This document shows positions 61,434 through 64,000 of a stretch of DNA of 64,000 bases, piece by piece. The notes under the pieces were generated by a model, which saw only the letters and a program-made list of their open reading frames with translations, had not been told where the DNA came from and ran no database searches. The stretch is taken from NCBI GenBank assembly GCA_023101885.1, contig JALPQD010000638.1, positions 121,077 to 185,076 on the forward strand, written 5' to 3'. The position numbers were made by a program, and so were the translations under genes. How positions within the stretch are numbered: the first letter of the stretch is position 1; each line of letters opens with the position of its first letter. Source of the stretch: Typhlomys cinereus. Lineage: Eukaryota > Chordata > Mammalia > Rodentia > Platacanthomyidae.

Positions 61434-61459
61434 TGGTGGTGGTGGTGGTGGTGGTGGTA
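61434..61459. repeat. (TGG)n microsatellite
   Basis: Eight TGG units in tandem. Confidence 0.95.
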
Positions 61460-61524
61460 TTTAAAATGGCATCCCCACTGTGCACTGAGAACTCACTGGG
61501 GATCAGGAGTTTTGCTCAGCCTGT

Positions 61525-61680
61525 GTGTGTAAACTCCTTCAATAACCCTCACGACCGTAATTATCAGCATGAGCATTGCTCCCGCAAATGAGAGCTGAGG
61601 CCCAGGGGCAGGATAAGGTCTCTATCTCTCCAGTAAAAGGCAGAGTCAAGGTCAGACCCAGCCTGGCCTCTTGAACTCAC
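61525..61680 (+). repeat. MIR-like SINE fragment
   Basis: 'aataaccctcacgaccgtaa', 'gagagctgaggcccaggggc', 'gtaaaaggcagagtcaaggt' and 'cagacccagcctggcctctt' follow the MIR core. A preceding 'aaatatttactgagctttgc' with 'tgagtgccagacacttccca' (61340-61382) is the usual MIR/L2-associated 5' neighbour. Confidence 0.6.
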
Positions 61681-63257
61681 GCCGGAGCAAGAGAGAGTGA
61701 CTGCGTCGCCTCACGCAGCTTCCTGCAGGTGGTGTGACTGTGGGCCATGTCCTGCCCTCGCTGGGCTTTCTGGGTAGCATTTCTGGGCTGCGGGCGGCAA
61801 GAATTCCTCAGAGAAAGGCCAGGTGCTACCGTAACAAGCTGCCCAGCCCAGAGGTGGTGGGCGACCAGCACCCACCCGTCCTAGCACAGAGGTGGTGGGC
61901 GACGGCTCCTTCTAGGCCCAGGAGCAGCTCTGCAAGACTTGGGACCCTGGAACGTGACTGTTCTGCCCTCCTGCTGCCCTCCCTGGAGTCAAAGGTCCTT
62001 GGAGACCCTGCAGAAGAAAATCTCATCATCTTAATTAACAGAGATGGCTAAAAACTGCCTGGGCTCCCGTAGATTTATAGGGTGGGTAAAATTAACCACC
62101 ACCACTAAAGCCCACTATCAGGGATCTCGTTAGCACTAATGTTCATTTATAGTTTGACTTCCCAACATTTAATTCTTTTTTGGTAGGAGAGAGGGACTGA
62201 CAATTTAAGGCCCAGAAAGATGGTTTTATGGCTGGTGCAGCTATAAATCAAACTTATAAAGTTCATAAAAATTGTTAAAATAAAAAATGGTTTAATAGGA
62301 ATGTTTTATGGCCCATAACATTATTATAGCTGTTTTATTCCCTCTGCGTTAGGGGTTTAATTGGATCGCCACAATTCTGGGGATTCTCCATTTTTATTGG
62401 ACGGAGGGTAATCTTAAATCAAAATGGCCCCAAATGTCCTCAATATGGCTCCTCATTCATCAGCCCTCTCCCTACCGCTGGTGCTGGGCCTGGCATCTTC
62501 TCAGAGGACAGGGCAAGGTGCCATCTTGCGCCCAGCTCCCCATAGGCAGCTGCCCTTTTGGTGAAACTATTCAAGGTAGCCAAGGCCAGAAGGCACTAGG
62601 AGCCAAAGACAAGATGGGCCTCAGAGCGGCACAACTTGGAATAAAATCCCAAATTGGAAAGTATAATGAGAACGTGTGTGCGGCAGACCTGTGGCTCTGG
62701 AGACCGGCACTGGCTTCGCCGTATCGGCCACGAGACCTTGAAGACGTGGCGTGGCCTGTCCCCACTTCCATTCTCTTGTCTGCAAAATGGTGACAGTATT
62801 GTGGGGCTCACTCCTGTCCACTTAGATGTGGCTCAAGCACACATGCAAACCACATGGTGCATGTTAAATGGTCACTGGCCCTATGGGACAGCAGAAGCAA
62901 AGCAGTTAAAATTTATGTCAATCATATATTTTATTTAACCCAATCAATCTAAAATAATTTTATTGGTTCAACATATAATCTATATTAGACATATTAAAAG
63001 GATCATTTATATTCTTTCATTCATCCTAACTAACTGAAACCCATGGACACATCCCAGCTGAGAGGCTGAGCACGCCTTTCAGGTAAGACCAGCCACGTCA
63101 GGTGGTCACAGGGACGAGAAGGCACCGCGTCCGCCGTGCTGTTCTGACCCAGCGAATGCTCACTCGTTCAGAGTGTTTGAACTCCCATCGCTCGCCCCCC
63201 TTCTCCCCAGCTTCCCGGGACACCTCCACTCACCCATTTGCCCTCTTCCACCCTTAG

Positions 63258-63357
63258 GTGTCGGACAGGTCCGTGGTGGCCCTGGTGCCCAAGCAGACCT
63301 CCTCCTACAACATCCCGGCCTCTGCCAGCATCTCCCGGACGTCCATCAGCAGATACG
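63258..63357 (+). CDS. PLXNA4: PLXNA4 exon 23 of window: end of RBD and linker
   Basis: After acceptor TTCCACCCTTAG the frame reads [20 protein letters not shown], then [13 protein letters not shown] plus G. It ends the Rho-GTPase-binding domain and starts the Ser/Thr-rich linker back to the second GAP segment. 100 bases (33 codons + 1), donor GTGAGC at 63358. The remaining GAP exons lie downstream of the window. Confidence 0.94.
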
Positions 63358-64000
63358 GTGAGCAGCAGAGGGCCAGGCAGACGAAGCCCTGCGCCCCTCG
63401 GGCAGTGGCAGGAGGCCAGTCACTGGTGCTGACCACGAAGGTGCCACCCCGTCTGCTGACCTTCGCTCTGGTCAAGGGGCTTCTCTGAGCAGAGGCAGCA
63501 GCTGCCGTCATAAGCCCTCGCGTTTCTATCCCAGGCTGGTGCAGGATTTGGAATGTCCTAGAAAAGGGAGACACCTTAACAGGAGGCTCATATATCCCAA
63601 TTTATACCTATGGTCCTGGTTAAGTTATTGACAATTTACTCTTCAAAGTGTCCCAGTTTGGACAATAAATTGATCTTTCAACCTTCAGTGTGCTGTGGGC
63701 AGTAAGTTACGACCATTCATTCTACATTTTCCTGTGTGGATGAAAGGCATCGGGCTACCCAGATGAAGGACACCCCAGGACTGAACCCAGATCTCCAAAA
63801 GGGCTCAGGAAATGCCATGTCCTGGACCCCAGGAAGGGCCTACTGAATCCCACAAGGACAGTTGCCCCCGGAGCCCTCGGTGTCCTGTGTAGATACTCAA
63901 GCAACAATCACTTGCTGATTGTTCAGTAGAGGAAAAGGATTTTAAGCTCCTCTGACCTCGTGCCAGCCGCAGACCCTTGAAATCTTCCCACTCGTTCCCA
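63358..64000. other. Start of next intron, no recognised feature
   Basis: Intronic sequence after the last visible donor. I see no repeat or exon to the window end. Confidence 0.75.

Overview
The window is vertebrate, almost certainly mammalian, genomic DNA. It carries 23 consecutive internal exons of one plus-strand gene, recognised from protein sequence as plexin-A4 (PLXNA4). Evidence for a nuclear genome is the set of short exons with canonical GT-AG borders and matching codon phase across every junction, long introns, ancient MIR/L2-like interspersed repeats and microsatellites. SINE-like copies that resemble the rodent B1 and B2/B3 families (27.8, 30.5, 53.9 kb and a tail at 16.75 kb) point to a rodent, most likely of the mouse-like (myodont) branch. 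Species cannot be named from the sequence alone.

The exons sum to 3358 coding bases (about 1119 residues). In order they encode: PSI domain 1 (197-2966), the first IPT/TIG domain (4235-4911), PSI 2 (7463-7577), the second IPT (15568-17410), PSI 3 (20121-20311), four further IPT domains (33556-52201), the last extracellular strands plus the single transmembrane helix and juxtamembrane coiled coil (52498-52732), the N-terminal part of the cytoplasmic GAP domain with its arginine pair (54396-58383), and the Rho-GTPase-binding domain (58899-63357). The N-terminal Sema domain lies upstream of the window. The C-terminal half of the GAP domain lies downstream. No second gene, tRNA, rRNA or other RNA gene was recognised.

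The unusual feature is the density of minisatellites in the introns. Major arrays sit at 9.85-10.83 kb (27-bp unit), 13.0-13.7 kb (CA-rich), 21.6-22.0 kb, 34.1-35.7 kb (about 40-bp unit holding an E-box), 41.47-41.77 kb, 42.85-43.38 kb, 46.6-51.04 kb (15-bp unit, about 300 copies), 55.4-55.7 kb, 57.3-58.24 kb and 59.15-59.6 kb. Three of them touch or closely approach exon borders and carry copies of splice-site-like sequence. The most striking is 57.3-58.24 kb. There the last bases of an intron and the first bases of the following GAP-domain exon have been amplified about 24 times. The whole array is open in all three forward frames, and its first copy is in frame with the true exon.

All exons belong to one transcript and act as one protein: a cell-surface receptor for semaphorins (class 3 through neuropilins, and class 6 directly) that signals through its cytoplasmic GAP domain in axon guidance. 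The paralogue assignment rests on recalled family sequence, not on a search.
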